A stretch of 64,000 nt of DNA. Origin: JBGQBN01 sp041494805 (GTDB lineage Bacteria > Acidobacteriota > Terriglobia > Terriglobales > Acidobacteriaceae). The position numbers and the translations under genes are program-made. This document shows positions 1 through 8,022 of this stretch, in pieces. Below the pieces are notes generated by a model that searched no databases, was not told the origin of the DNA, and saw only the letters and a list, made by a program, of their open reading frames with translations. Location of the stretch: contig JBGQBN010000005.1 of the NCBI GenBank assembly GCA_041494805.1, forward strand, positions 66,137 through 130,136. The letters run 5' to 3'. The stretch's first letter is position 1, and the number at the start of each line of letters is the position of its first letter.

Positions 1-1401
1 TCCCAGCACACCGTCCACCACGCGGTCTTCGACCGCAAACGCATCGGTCACAGCGGCATCGACAGTATCCGCGTGCAGCTGCCGCCTGGTCTCAGCGTCC
101 ACCAGGCTGTACGTCACCCGCACCTGGTTGCCGGACCCGTGCAGGCTCCCCTCTAGGACCAGACCCACTCCGAAATCTCTGCGGGCCTGCTCCACGCTGG
201 TGACTCCCTCCGCCCGAATTTCGCTGCTGGGCACGACCTGCAAAGGATAGTTCCCGGTCAACTGCGTCAGCTTCGCCGTGAGTGTCTCCGTGAGGCCGTC
301 ACAGAACGCCTTGGCGCCGGGATCGTCTCCCGTGGGAGCGAACGGCAGCACCGCCAGTTGGATCGGAGCGGAGAATTTGCCCAGATGCAGCCAACGACGG
401 ATCTGCGGTTGCAGGTAAGCCGCGATGAGAAGCAGCGCAGCGATGGTCGAGACAGTTGCCGCAGTCCATCGCCTTTTTCTGGACTTGGTTTCTGCCGGCG
501 GTGGCAACACTCGCAGCTTGCTGGGCGTCAATCCCGCCTGCAGCAGCCGCAGGTCTTCCAGCAGATCGCGGGCGCTGGCGTAGCGCTGTCCGGGTTCTTT
601 CGCCAGGGCCTTGCTGACCAGCGCTTCAAGTCCCTCGGGAACCTCGCGATTGAAGATGCGGATCGAGGCCGGCGTTTCCTTGCGGATGCGATCCGTCGTA
701 GCTACAAAACTACTCGCCAGAAACGGATGATGACCGGTCAAGGCCTCGTAGAAAACCACGCCGAGAGAGAACACGTCAGCGCGGCCATCCGGCATTTTTT
801 CCAGCAGGACTTCGGGCGACATGTAGGCAGGCGTGCCGCCCATCGTGCCGGTGCGGTCCACCGTTGAACTCTGGTCAGAACGTGGTAAGTGCTTGGCCAC
901 ACCGAAGTCCAGGATTTTCACCTGCGCGCTGCTGGTGAGCATGATATTTTCGGGCTTGATGTCGCAGTGCACGATGCCCCGCTCGTGGGCCGCCGCCAAT
1001 GCCTCTGCACACTGGGTTGCGATTTCGAAGAATTCCTGCAGCGGCATCGGACGCCGTAAGCGCTGCCGCAAGGTCTCACCATTCACATACTCCATGACCA
1101 GGAACATCTCGTCCCGTTCTTCCAACACGTCGTAAAGTGCAGCTATGTGAGCATCGGTAAAGCGCGAGGCGCGCGCTGCCTCTTCCAGGAAACGATGTCT
1201 ATAAACGGAATCAGCGCGCAGGTCGGGAGCGAGGCGCTTCAGGGCCACTGTCCTCTTAAGCTTGGTGTCTTCCGCGCGATAGACTTCGCCCATGCCTCCC
1301 TTGCCCAGCCGGTCAGAGATCAGAAACCGGCCGGCTATGCTTCCGGAAAGGGGCTCCGACCTAGGGGCCGGGTGCGCGGGGATGGGATGAAGTTCCGCCA
1401 T
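1..1401 (-). CDS. Serine/threonine protein kinase, TolB-like C-terminal half, cut by window edge
   Basis: Read on the reverse strand from the ATG at 1401, the protein runs open to the left edge, so the C-terminus is missing. A Hanks-type kinase domain fills about residues 25-290: glycine loop LGKGGMGEVY at 32-41, ATP lysine K55 in VALKRL, catalytic loop HCDIKPEN from H145 (HCD in place of the usual HRD) and DFG at 165-167. A Lys/Arg-rich segment and one hydrophobic helix follow near residues 312-332, so the kinase is cytoplasmic and the rest is exported. The visible tail (VTYSLVDAETRRQL, FAVEDRVVDGV) resembles the TolB-like domain that precedes TPR repeats in many acidobacterial kinases. HCD kinases are usually still active. 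Substrate unknown. Confidence 0.9.
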   Translation of the reverse strand, partial: MAELHPIPAHPAPRSEPLSGSIAGRFLISDRLGKGGMGEVYRAEDTKLKRTVALKRLAPDLRADSVYRHRFLEEAARASRFTDAHIAALYDVLEERDEMFLVMEYVNGETLRQRLRRPMPLQEFFEIATQCAEALAAAHERGIVHCDIKPENIMLTSSAQVKILDFGVAKHLPRSDQSSTVDRTGTMGGTPAYMSPEVLLEKMPDGRADVFSLGVVFYEALTGHHPFLASSFVATTDRIRKETPASIRIFNREVPEGLEALVSKALAKEPGQRYASARDLLEDLRLLQAGLTPSKLRVLPPPAETKSRKRRWTAATVSTIAALLLIAAYLQPQIRRWLHLGKFSAPIQLAVLPFAPTGDDPGAKAFCDGLTETLTAKLTQLTGNYPLQVVPSSEIRAEGVTSVEQARRDFGVGLVLEGSLHGSGNQVRVTYSLVDAETRRQLHADTVDAAVTDAFAVEDRVVDGVLG

Positions 1402-1546
1402 GGGAAATTCCCGGGAGGCAGCCACCAGAGCTTTGCCTGTGGCGGTCTGCTGAGCGGCATCTTACTCCTGGGCCGACGGGTGGGCAATTCGGGCCAAGTA
1501 CTCTATTTCCCGGAGGATAGGCAGTCCGGATCAATTCATTCAACGG

Positions 1547-2368
1547 TTATTCGATGAAGGCCTTCATGCAGAAGGCACTGCCACCCGACTTCTCGAACTC
1601 CGAAGTGTCCACCACAACCGGCTGTAGGCCTTCTTTTTCAAGGATTTCCGCAAGATGAGGTGTGAGATGCGGTGTAAGGTAGCGCCCATTCGCCACTATC
1701 CCGTTGCCCATGAACTGCAAGGCTTCTTCCCGCCTCAATTCGTAGATCCGCTTCCAGCCCCCGCGGACTGCCTCCAGAGACTCTGGGGAGTATGCCCCAG
1801 GGTAGATCAGAGCCGCCTCCTGGTTGAGAGGACAGAGACAAGTATCTAGGTGGTAGCAGTGATCGTCCACTAGCTGGAGGGCGATGACCAGGAAACCCAG
1901 CGTCTGCATGGCGGTGGCAAACTTCTCCACGCCCCCTCGCGTTGAGCGAAACCCATACGCCGCCCAGATTTTCGACCGGTCAGGATGCCAGATCAGATCG
2001 CCGTGGCCTTCGAGGTATTCGCCAGCAAGGTCAAGTTCGATCACCTGGTAGCCGCGTTGGCGAAACCAGTCCACGTAGAACGGCACTTCCTTCTGGCGGG
2101 AAACATACCGCATCCGGCTGGGCACGATGAACTTGCCGATTTTCTGGTGATGTCCGACGAAGACCTGGTTGGCGGCGAACACCATGTCTTCCAGGTCCTG
2201 CACTGGAGCTATGGTCTCCACCTTCAACCCCGAATCTTCGAGCAAGCGTCTCAGGTTCTCCCATTGATGTTGCGCCCGGATCGGATCGATAGGAAGACGC
2301 ATGTAAGGATTCTTGTGTTCGCGCACGTCAAAGAACGTTGGCGGGCACATCAGGACGCTCTTGGCCAT
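1547..2368 (-). CDS. DDAH-like amidinohydrolase (arginine deiminase/amidinotransferase superfamily)
   Basis: A 273-residue pentein-fold protein. The frame is open much further upstream, but homology-like sequence begins at MAKSVLMCPP, so I place the start at 2368. Family landmarks: the substrate-loop acidic pair in EGHGD (residues 120-124), the catalytic histidine of HLDT (H173) and a C-terminal nucleophile cysteine C267 in GGSAFCMK. The Cys-His-acid arrangement and the length fit dimethylarginine dimethylaminohydrolases, which cleave methylated arginine to citrulline and methylamines. Related acidobacterial proteins are often named only amidinotransferase, and ornithine or other guanidino substrates remain possible. 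No arginine pathway gene lies nearby. Its start faces the plus-strand gene at 2653. Confidence 0.8.
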   Translation of the reverse strand: MAKSVLMCPPTFFDVREHKNPYMRLPIDPIRAQHQWENLRRLLEDSGLKVETIAPVQDLEDMVFAANQVFVGHHQKIGKFIVPSRMRYVSRQKEVPFYVDWFRQRGYQVIELDLAGEYLEGHGDLIWHPDRSKIWAAYGFRSTRGGVEKFATAMQTLGFLVIALQLVDDHCYHLDTCLCPLNQEAALIYPGAYSPESLEAVRGGWKRIYELRREEALQFMGNGIVANGRYLTPHLTPHLAEILEKEGLQPVVVDTSEFEKSGGSAFCMKAFIE

Positions 2369-2652
2369 AGACGGGTGATCATAGCCTCTGGAGAGGGATG
2401 AATTCCACCCCAGTCTGGGCTTGACGGTTGCGCTTCGCCGACCGGACATCGTGATTTGGGGCTGGCAGTGACGAGGTATCGGCAGCGCTGACCAAGGGTC
2501 GGCATCTCTCCTCCGGAATCTGCGGGGGAGATCGGACATATTCCCAATCACTTCCGCGCGGTTCTTCATCTGAAACCTTCGGCCACCCGCGTGCACTGCC
2601 TCCGGCTTTCCCGCAGGCCCAGGGTCCTTGGCTAATCTTCGGAGGAGTGCCC

Positions 2653-2979
2653 GTGCTCCACAAATGCGCGAATCCCGCCTGCTCGAACCTTTTCCGCCAC
2701 TTGAGCCAAGGGAAGCTTTTCCGGGTCGAAGCTGAGTACTTTCATGGATCGTCGCAACCACTGCTGTTCACCAGAAAAGACCGGCCACTGCGTCACGTGG
2801 AACATTACTGGCTCTGCGACGAGTGCTCTTCGTTCTTGACCCTGACCTTCGAAAAGGGGCGTGGAATGATCACGGTTCCACTGCCTTGCCCGGGCAGGAA
2901 GCCCGTGACAACCGTCCATCTCAAAAGCGTACGACCAGGGATGGCACACGCAGTGGCCGCAAGTAGCACGGAGCGATGA
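2653..2979 (+). CDS. Small cysteine-rich protein, possible zinc ribbon
   Basis: About 108 residues of unknown function. Two cysteine pairs, CANPAC near the N-terminus and CDEC in the middle, could bind one zinc ion. The family feel (a short MLHKCANPACSN opening, hydrophilic tail) matches small proteins common in acidobacteria. The frame also has a GTG at 2647, but the purine block GGAGGA at 2641-2646 sits six bases before the GTG at 2653, so I prefer 2653. It is followed after ten bases by another small gene on the same strand, so the two are probably co-transcribed. No function can be assigned. Confidence 0.6.
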   Translation: MLHKCANPACSNLFRHLSQGKLFRVEAEYFHGSSQPLLFTRKDRPLRHVEHYWLCDECSSFLTLTFEKGRGMITVPLPCPGRKPVTTVHLKSVRPGMAHAVAASSTER

Positions 2980-2989
2980 AAGGTGACAT

Positions 2990-3481
2990 ATGGATCACAT
3001 GAGAACGCACTGGTGTGCGATCTGCGGGGATGAAGGACCGGCCGGCGGCCCGTGGTTCCTCATTGCCGAAAACCGATGGGAGGACAAGCTGAGGATTCTT
3101 CACAGGAATGACCTGTTGGCCGCGCAAAAAGGGATACGGTCGGCCTGCAGCGCCGCTCATGTGCAGGAGCTGGTGGTTCACTGGATGACAACTGGGAGCC
3201 TCGACTATCCGTTCGCCCGGGTTGCATCGGAACACGGACCTTCACGACGATGTGGTACCGAGTGGCCAGCCCGGGACGAAATCGATACCAGCTGCGCACG
3301 GCAGATCGGCGAGCTGGCCGTGGACCGCGAGGGTATGAAACGCATACTCAGTGACAGCCCACAATCCCTGAAAGCCATCTTGGACGCACTGCTCGACGTG
3401 TTACATCGCGAGACCGGGCATACTGACGTGGAGGTCGAGTCGGGAGACGAGGCGCTCTATGCCTTGTCCCGGGAAATGTAA
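2990..3481 (+). CDS. Uncharacterised protein with N-terminal Cys pair
   Basis: A 163-residue soluble protein I do not recognise. It starts MDHMRTHWCAICGDEGP, with a CxxC pair at residues 9-12 and further cysteines at 53 and near 88 and 101, so a small metal site is possible. The second half is helical and acidic and carries no signal peptide or membrane segment. It lies ten bases after the preceding small Cys-rich gene, which also opens with a Cys pair, suggesting a functional pair. It converges on the DUF2252 gene with a 32-base gap. Confidence 0.6.
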   Translation: MDHMRTHWCAICGDEGPAGGPWFLIAENRWEDKLRILHRNDLLAAQKGIRSACSAAHVQELVVHWMTTGSLDYPFARVASEHGPSRRCGTEWPARDEIDTSCARQIGELAVDREGMKRILSDSPQSLKAILDALLDVLHRETGHTDVEVESGDEALYALSREM

Positions 3482-3513
3482 TCTGTTTGTGGCCGGAATC
3501 CGCGCGAGACTGA

Positions 3514-4596
3514 TCACCGGCCCGACTTGCGCCAAGCGCGCCAGTCGTTCCTGACGGCCTTTTCCATATCTTTAGCGGCGGAGGACAGCCAGTTCGGCTT
3601 CAGTGTGTTGAGGTGCCGCCGCACCTTTTTCACCGCATGCCGGCTGCCGAGGTGGATATTCGCTGTTTCCCATCCCATGGCGAAAAGCAGCCGCTGTTCG
3701 TCGCGATCCTTGGGGATGGCATTCAGTTCAATCCGGGAACAATGCGGCGACAGTCGCCGGACGATCCAGGGGCCGCGCAGCTGCACGAAGGGATCGGGAT
3801 CACGCACCGCACCGCTCATAGTCTCCGAGTACATGATTTTTCCCGGGCCCTTGGACCCCCTCACCCAATGGACCGCAGAGGGTACCAGCGCCTTGGCTTC
3901 GCGCGCCACCCAGGCGCCGTGGCATTCGGCCATAGCGACCAAGCGAATGCGGCCCAAACTCCCTACTCCGGCGACCCGCCGTACGACCCGGTAGCTAAGG
4001 TCCGGTTCCGGCATCCCGCGTTCCATAGCGTCCCGTGCACTGGGGGGGATACCACCGGTCACCCGCTGCAACCCGTCCATCTTCTTCCAGAAATGGACCG
4101 GATCACGCAATGTGCCGGTCGCAATTTGCCGCAACCACCCGTTTTCTTCCTCTAGCACAAAGGGACGCCCATGTTCGGCGAGGGCCTTGCGGTAGCCGTC
4201 CAGAATCGCCCTGCAGGCCTCCTTCGGCTTCAGCGCCAAATGTTCTTCTTCGCTGGCGAGCAGGGCGCTCGCTGCCAGCCGCACCAAGTCACTGGTGTAT
4301 GGCAGCACAGCAGCCTCGTCGAAATCATTGACACCCCAGACCAGCCTGCCTTCCGCGTCCCGCCAGGTGCCGAAGTTTTCGACGTGCAGATCACCCACCG
4401 CGAGCACCTTGGGCGCTCTTGCTAGCTCGGGACAAACCTCCGGCCACACCTGCGCCCAGCGATAGAAGGTCGCTCTCAGAAAAGGAAACGCAGCCTCCCC
4501 CATGGTTTGGTGCTTCAAACGGAGATCCCGCTTCACCAGCGTGGTGCGCTGGCCGAGCCATTCCTCAAACCGCCGGGTTGCTTTGACGATGTTCAC
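3514..4596 (-). CDS. DUF2252 family protein (kinase-fold-like)
   Basis: A 360-residue cytoplasmic protein recognised as DUF2252 from GDLHVENFGTW (about residues 69-79) followed by WGVNDFDEA. These resemble the catalytic-loop and metal-binding motifs of aminoglycoside-phosphotransferase-type kinases (HxxN, then DFD). Members are generally shorter or about 400 residues, so this one looks complete. The later part has the basic, aromatic segments typical of the family (VGSLGRIRLVAM). Function is unknown in the literature I know; small-molecule phosphorylation is an inference from the motifs. It is transcribed away from the kinase remnant to its right. Confidence 0.88.
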   Translation of the reverse strand: MNIVKATRRFEEWLGQRTTLVKRDLRLKHQTMGEAAFPFLRATFYRWAQVWPEVCPELARAPKVLAVGDLHVENFGTWRDAEGRLVWGVNDFDEAAVLPYTSDLVRLAASALLASEEEHLALKPKEACRAILDGYRKALAEHGRPFVLEEENGWLRQIATGTLRDPVHFWKKMDGLQRVTGGIPPSARDAMERGMPEPDLSYRVVRRVAGVGSLGRIRLVAMAECHGAWVAREAKALVPSAVHWVRGSKGPGKIMYSETMSGAVRDPDPFVQLRGPWIVRRLSPHCSRIELNAIPKDRDEQRLLFAMGWETANIHLGSRHAVKKVRRHLNTLKPNWLSSAAKDMEKAVRNDWRAWRKSGR

Positions 4597-4795
4597 CGGC
4601 GGCCACGATAGAACTGACCCCTCCAGATGTCAACGCGTTGTGGCACGCCCGACACACTGTCCCCGTGCAGACACAGAATCCGCGCGGTACATTCCCTCTA
4701 ACTCCCCACCAATGAGTGACATAGCCTTTGGTCGCACGCCTGCCAGTACCTCCGGCGTACAGCGGTATCCAACCAAGAACTCATAGGAGGACGCC

Positions 4796-4994
4796 ATGCA
4801 ATTCGCCGTCACAGCAATCGCAGTTATCGCCGGGCCTGGGGTTGGCCATCGTTCAATCGGTGGTAAGCGACCATGGCGGCAGGATCAGTGTCCGCAGCCA
4901 AGCCGGGCATGGAACAACATTTATCATCGAGCTGCCGAACAATATGGCCAAGCCGCACATCACCGGACAGGCGCGCAACAGCGCCGCACGTTGA
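4796..4994 (+). pseudogene. Histidine kinase C-terminal stump joined to a foreign gene start
   Basis: From about 4830 the frame ending at 4994 encodes PGLGLAIVQSVV, then SQAGHGTTFIIELP, which is the G2 box and last strand of a HATPase_c domain. This is the final ~45 residues of a sensor kinase, and its stop lies six bases before the NtrC-type regulator, the usual kinase-regulator spacing. The rest of the kinase is absent. Instead a strong ribosome site (AGGAGG, 4784-4789) and ATG at 4796 open a different frame, MQFAVTAIAVIAG, that runs into the kinase DNA out of register near 4830. A deletion that fused the start of one gene to the end of another explains both pieces. Confidence 0.72.
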
Positions 4995-5000
4995 GGAACC

Positions 5001-6380
5001 ATGCCGCCGAAAGCACATCTGCTGATTGTCGATGATGAACCTAACACTTTGGCCTCCCTGTCACGCGCCTTCCGCCTGGCAGGCCACGAAGCCACGGTGT
5101 GCGACAGTGCAGACAAGGCGCTCACGCTGGCCCGTTCGCAGCACTTCGACCTGGTGCTCTCGGATGTGGTCATGCCCGGCAAAGACGGCCTGTCGCTGCT
5201 GGAAGAGCTGAAGTCACAAGGAATCACCACGCCCGTGGTCATGATGTCCGGCCAGGCCCACATCGAAATGGCGGTGCGCGCCACCCGGCTCGGGGCGCTC
5301 GACTTCCTGGAGAAGCCGATCTCCACCGAAAAGCTCCTGCTCACGGTGGAAAACGCGCTCAGGTTGCAGCGTCTGGAAGCCGAGAATCGCCAGTTGCGCC
5401 AGCGCCTGGGCAAGCACGAAATGATCTGGACCGGCGAGACCATGCAGAAGATCATGGCGCAAGTAGATCGCGTGGCCGCGAGCGAATCTCGCGTCTGTAT
5501 CCTCGGCGAAACCGGTACCGGAAAAGAATTGATCGCCCGCACTCTGCACGAACGTAGCCCCCGTGCTCCGGGCCCATTTGTGACCTTGAACTGCGCCGCG
5601 GTTCCGGCGGAATTGATCGAATCCGAGCTTTTCGGACACGAGAAGGGATCCTTCACCGGCGCCGGCGCCCGCCACACCGGAAAATTCGAGCAAGCTGAAC
5701 AGGGCACCATTTTCCTCGATGAAATCGGTGACATGCCTCTGCCCATGCAGGCCAAACTGCTGCGCGTGCTCGAAGAAGGGGAAGTAGAGCGGATCGGTGG
5801 GGACCGGCCGATACCGGTGGATGTGCGGGTGGTCGTTGCCACGCATCGCAACCTCGAGACCTTGGTGCGTGAAGGCAAGTTCCGCCAGGATCTGTTTCAC
5901 CGTGTCTACGTCTTCCCGCTGCAGTTGCCCCCTTTGCGGGAACGGCGGGAAGATATCCCGGCGCTAGTGGAACACTTCGCTGGTCAGGTTTGCGCCCAGA
6001 ACAACTGGAAGCCCATCCCCTTCACCGCCGAGGCGCTCGCAGCGTTACAAGCGCACGCCTGGCCCGGAAACGTCCGTGAATTACGAAATGTAGTAGAGCG
6101 TCTGATGCTGCTGGCCACGGCTGGCCAGGTGGACGTGGACGTTGTGCAAATGGCTTTGCCGCAGGCTTCGGCAATCACTCCCGCCGGGGTTACTGCGTCA
6201 GGCCCTCTGGCGGAGCGCATGCAGAGTTTCGAACGCGAGGTGATCCTGGCGGAACTCAAGCACAGCAACTACCACGTCACCAACGCCGCCAAAGCGCTGG
6301 GCCTGGAGCGCAGTCACTTGTACAAGAAGGCGGAACAGCTGGGAATCGATCTCCGCACGCTTCGCCAGGATCACGAGTAG
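5001..6380 (+). CDS. NtrC-family sigma-54-dependent response regulator
   Basis: A complete 459-residue activator. Receiver domain at residues 1-120 with acidic pocket D11-D12, phosphoacceptor D55 (LSDVVMPG) and lysine in LEKPIS. AAA+ domain at about 145-375 with Walker A GETGTGKE, sigma-54 contact loop GSFTGA (Ser replacing the usual Ala), Walker B TIFLDEIGDM and arginine-finger region RQDLFHRV. Fis-type helix-turn-helix at the end (TNAAKALGLERSHLYKK). It would activate sigma-54 promoters on phosphorylation. Its natural partner, encoded just upstream, is reduced to a stump, so it is now an orphan unless another kinase phosphorylates it. No sigma-54 target promoter was recognised nearby. Confidence 0.95.
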   Translation: MPPKAHLLIVDDEPNTLASLSRAFRLAGHEATVCDSADKALTLARSQHFDLVLSDVVMPGKDGLSLLEELKSQGITTPVVMMSGQAHIEMAVRATRLGALDFLEKPISTEKLLLTVENALRLQRLEAENRQLRQRLGKHEMIWTGETMQKIMAQVDRVAASESRVCILGETGTGKELIARTLHERSPRAPGPFVTLNCAAVPAELIESELFGHEKGSFTGAGARHTGKFEQAEQGTIFLDEIGDMPLPMQAKLLRVLEEGEVERIGGDRPIPVDVRVVVATHRNLETLVREGKFRQDLFHRVYVFPLQLPPLRERREDIPALVEHFAGQVCAQNNWKPIPFTAEALAALQAHAWPGNVRELRNVVERLMLLATAGQVDVDVVQMALPQASAITPAGVTASGPLAERMQSFEREVILAELKHSNYHVTNAAKALGLERSHLYKKAEQLGIDLRTLRQDHE

Positions 6381-6403
6381 CTTGGCACGACGCTGGTTTC
6401 CGC

Positions 6404-7177
6404 TCAGTTCTGACTCGCCCGCCCAATCCACCACAGGACTTTGGCCACAATCCGCCAGTCGGGTTTGGAAATCGAAATGGACTGGTACTCGCGATTCTCC
6501 GGAACCAGAACCTCGGCATTATCGAACCGCTGTAATCTGGAGACGATCAAACCCTGCTCCTTGTGGGCAGCGACCACAATGTGGCCATAAAGTTTCCGGC
6601 GGTTCGTCTGGAACGTGTCCACGACGATGACATACGCGTCATGCAGCAGCGGCATCATGGACCGGCCTTTAACCCTCAGGCAACTTGTATAGGCCGGATT
6701 TGGGCACCACTGAGCCGGGGCGCCCAGCATGGCCTCGGGACGAACCTGTTCAATGGAGGTTGCCGGGTCACCTTGTCCGCCATGGGTTGCAGCCACCACG
6801 GGCAGCAGCGGAATCGCGATCAAATCGTTTTTCTTCTTTCTTCGGTGGCGACCAGTGCCCGCCTGCACTACTTCCAAACTTGGCAAACGGTCCCGGCGGA
6901 GTCGTGAACGTATTCCCGGCACGACGCGCATCAGATCTTCGCTGTGCAGGCCCGCCAGTCCCCAGAAATACCAGCATTCGGGATCTCCCGTCAGGTTGCC
7001 GATCTGAACATGAATGTTGGCTGGTGGTTCCTGCGCGCCCCGTTCCCACCGGGAGACAGCCATGGCGGACGTGTTCAGTTGCTTTCCGAACTCTGACTGA
7101 CTTATGCCCAAGCGTCGTCTGAGCGAGAGGATGCGCGCCGCCCACTCGGGCTGGCGGGGGTTTCTTGTCTTACTCAT
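6404..7177 (-). CDS. XRE helix-turn-helix regulator with S24 (LexA/CI-like) domain lacking the catalytic Lys
   Basis: A 257-residue regulator. N-terminal XRE helix-turn-helix at about residues 12-60 (LGISQSEFGKQL, AMAVSRWERG). C-terminal S24 domain from about 165: the nucleophile serine is in VKGRSMMPLL. The lysine expected in the later (V/I)KRL strand is replaced by serine in GLIVSRLQRF, and the usual DGD turn reads HDAY. Self-cleavage of the LexA kind therefore looks unlikely, though dimerisation could remain. It is divergent from the regulator at 7260 across an 82-base gap holding a perfect inverted repeat, suggesting it controls both genes. Confidence 0.8.
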   Translation of the reverse strand: MSKTRNPRQPEWAARILSLRRRLGISQSEFGKQLNTSAMAVSRWERGAQEPPANIHVQIGNLTGDPECWYFWGLAGLHSEDLMRVVPGIRSRLRRDRLPSLEVVQAGTGRHRRKKKNDLIAIPLLPVVAATHGGQGDPATSIEQVRPEAMLGAPAQWCPNPAYTSCLRVKGRSMMPLLHDAYVIVVDTFQTNRRKLYGHIVVAAHKEQGLIVSRLQRFDNAEVLVPENREYQSISISKPDWRIVAKVLWWIGRASQN

Positions 7178-7206
7178 AAAGCCCTGCTACACTGCTAACC
7201 AATACG

Positions 7207-7224
7207 ATTAACGGTTCGGTTAAT
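7207..7224. promoter_or_regulatory. Palindromic operator between divergent regulators
   Basis: ATTAAC and GTTAAT form a perfect six-base inverted repeat with a six-base spacer. A related half site (CTAACC) lies a little to the left near 7195. The palindrome sits in the 82-base gap between two divergent regulator genes, the usual place for an autoregulatory operator. The binding protein is inferred, most likely the XRE/S24 regulator. Confidence 0.42.
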
Positions 7225-7259
7225 TACACCGCTGCTGCCAAATTCCGCGGAAGTCCGTC

Positions 7260-7928
7260 ATGTACAGTGACAATGCTAGCACAAACCCGGAACCAAAAAG
7301 ATTGTTGCCGCAAGCCCTGTATCGTGGCCTTTATGTGCGGGTGGCAAGAAGGCTGGGCGTCGATCCTTCTTACGTCAGCCGGGTGGCACGCGGAGAACGA
7401 TATTCGAAACATGTAGAAGATGCATTGCACCGGGAACTCGGCGAGATCGGCAAGAGGCTGGGGCGCAGGATCGAACCCGTGGCCTATCGATCGCACCGTG
7501 GCAACACCGGTGAGCGGCTCCGCTCGATAGTGAGAAAAAATCGGTCCTGGTTCCGGCAGGAATGGCTGGTCCAAAGCCAGGCCGACCCGAATCTCAGGAG
7601 CATCCGAATCTCCCCCCGCAAGCGGACATCGCCCCTTTGGCCGCTCGTGTGCGAGGCCCTGAAGCTGATGCGATACAGCCCCAGGGAGATGGCGACCGCC
7701 TCCATGAAAGTTGCTCCGGAGCATGGCCGCATCCGACGCATCCAGAACTACTCCGCCACCTCCCTGGCGGAGGAGTACAACCTTATGCGCCGCTGCATCT
7801 CCGTGCTGGCGGAGAAACACTTCCCCCAGATGGACGGTCATCTCCTTCTTCACGATTTGGCGCAACTGGGTGAAGCGCTCGATGTCCAGTTGCAGACTGC
7901 GCTTAGAAGCTTTCTGGACCAGGATTAG
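7260..7928 (+). CDS. Putative regulator: HTH-like N-terminus and RsbRD-N-like C-terminus
   Basis: A 222-residue cytoplasmic protein. The first 60 residues contain a helix-turn-helix-like stretch (RVARRLGVDPSYVSRVARG). The C-terminal 120 residues contain HGRIRRIQNYSATSLAEEY, which matches my memory of the RsbRD/RsbR N-terminal domain signature (HG-x-R-x-Q-x-Y, then an E-Y/F-x-L-x-R segment), a helical globin-like sensory fold. The combination suggests a DNA-binding protein with a stress or ligand sensor. It is transcribed away from the XRE/S24 regulator across a shared operator-like palindrome. The domain call is moderate and the signal unknown. Confidence 0.5.
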   Translation: MYSDNASTNPEPKRLLPQALYRGLYVRVARRLGVDPSYVSRVARGERYSKHVEDALHRELGEIGKRLGRRIEPVAYRSHRGNTGERLRSIVRKNRSWFRQEWLVQSQADPNLRSIRISPRKRTSPLWPLVCEALKLMRYSPREMATASMKVAPEHGRIRRIQNYSATSLAEEYNLMRRCISVLAEKHFPQMDGHLLLHDLAQLGEALDVQLQTALRSFLDQD

Positions 7929-8022
7929 GCGGGGTAGCGTCTACATCCTTTCCGTCAACGCTCCGCGACAAGACATTCCACTTGCGGTATCTTCTTGGTG
8001 TTCGGAACGGATCCGACGAATC

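Noticed and set aside
358..1557. Three plus-strand open frames across the kinase region
   Set aside because: The reverse strand encodes an unmistakable kinase with all motifs; these are shadows.
2786..2801. CACGTGGAACA resembling a third parS site
   Set aside because: Only one half matches the consensus; the other half differs at three positions and it lies in a coding region (RHVEHYW).
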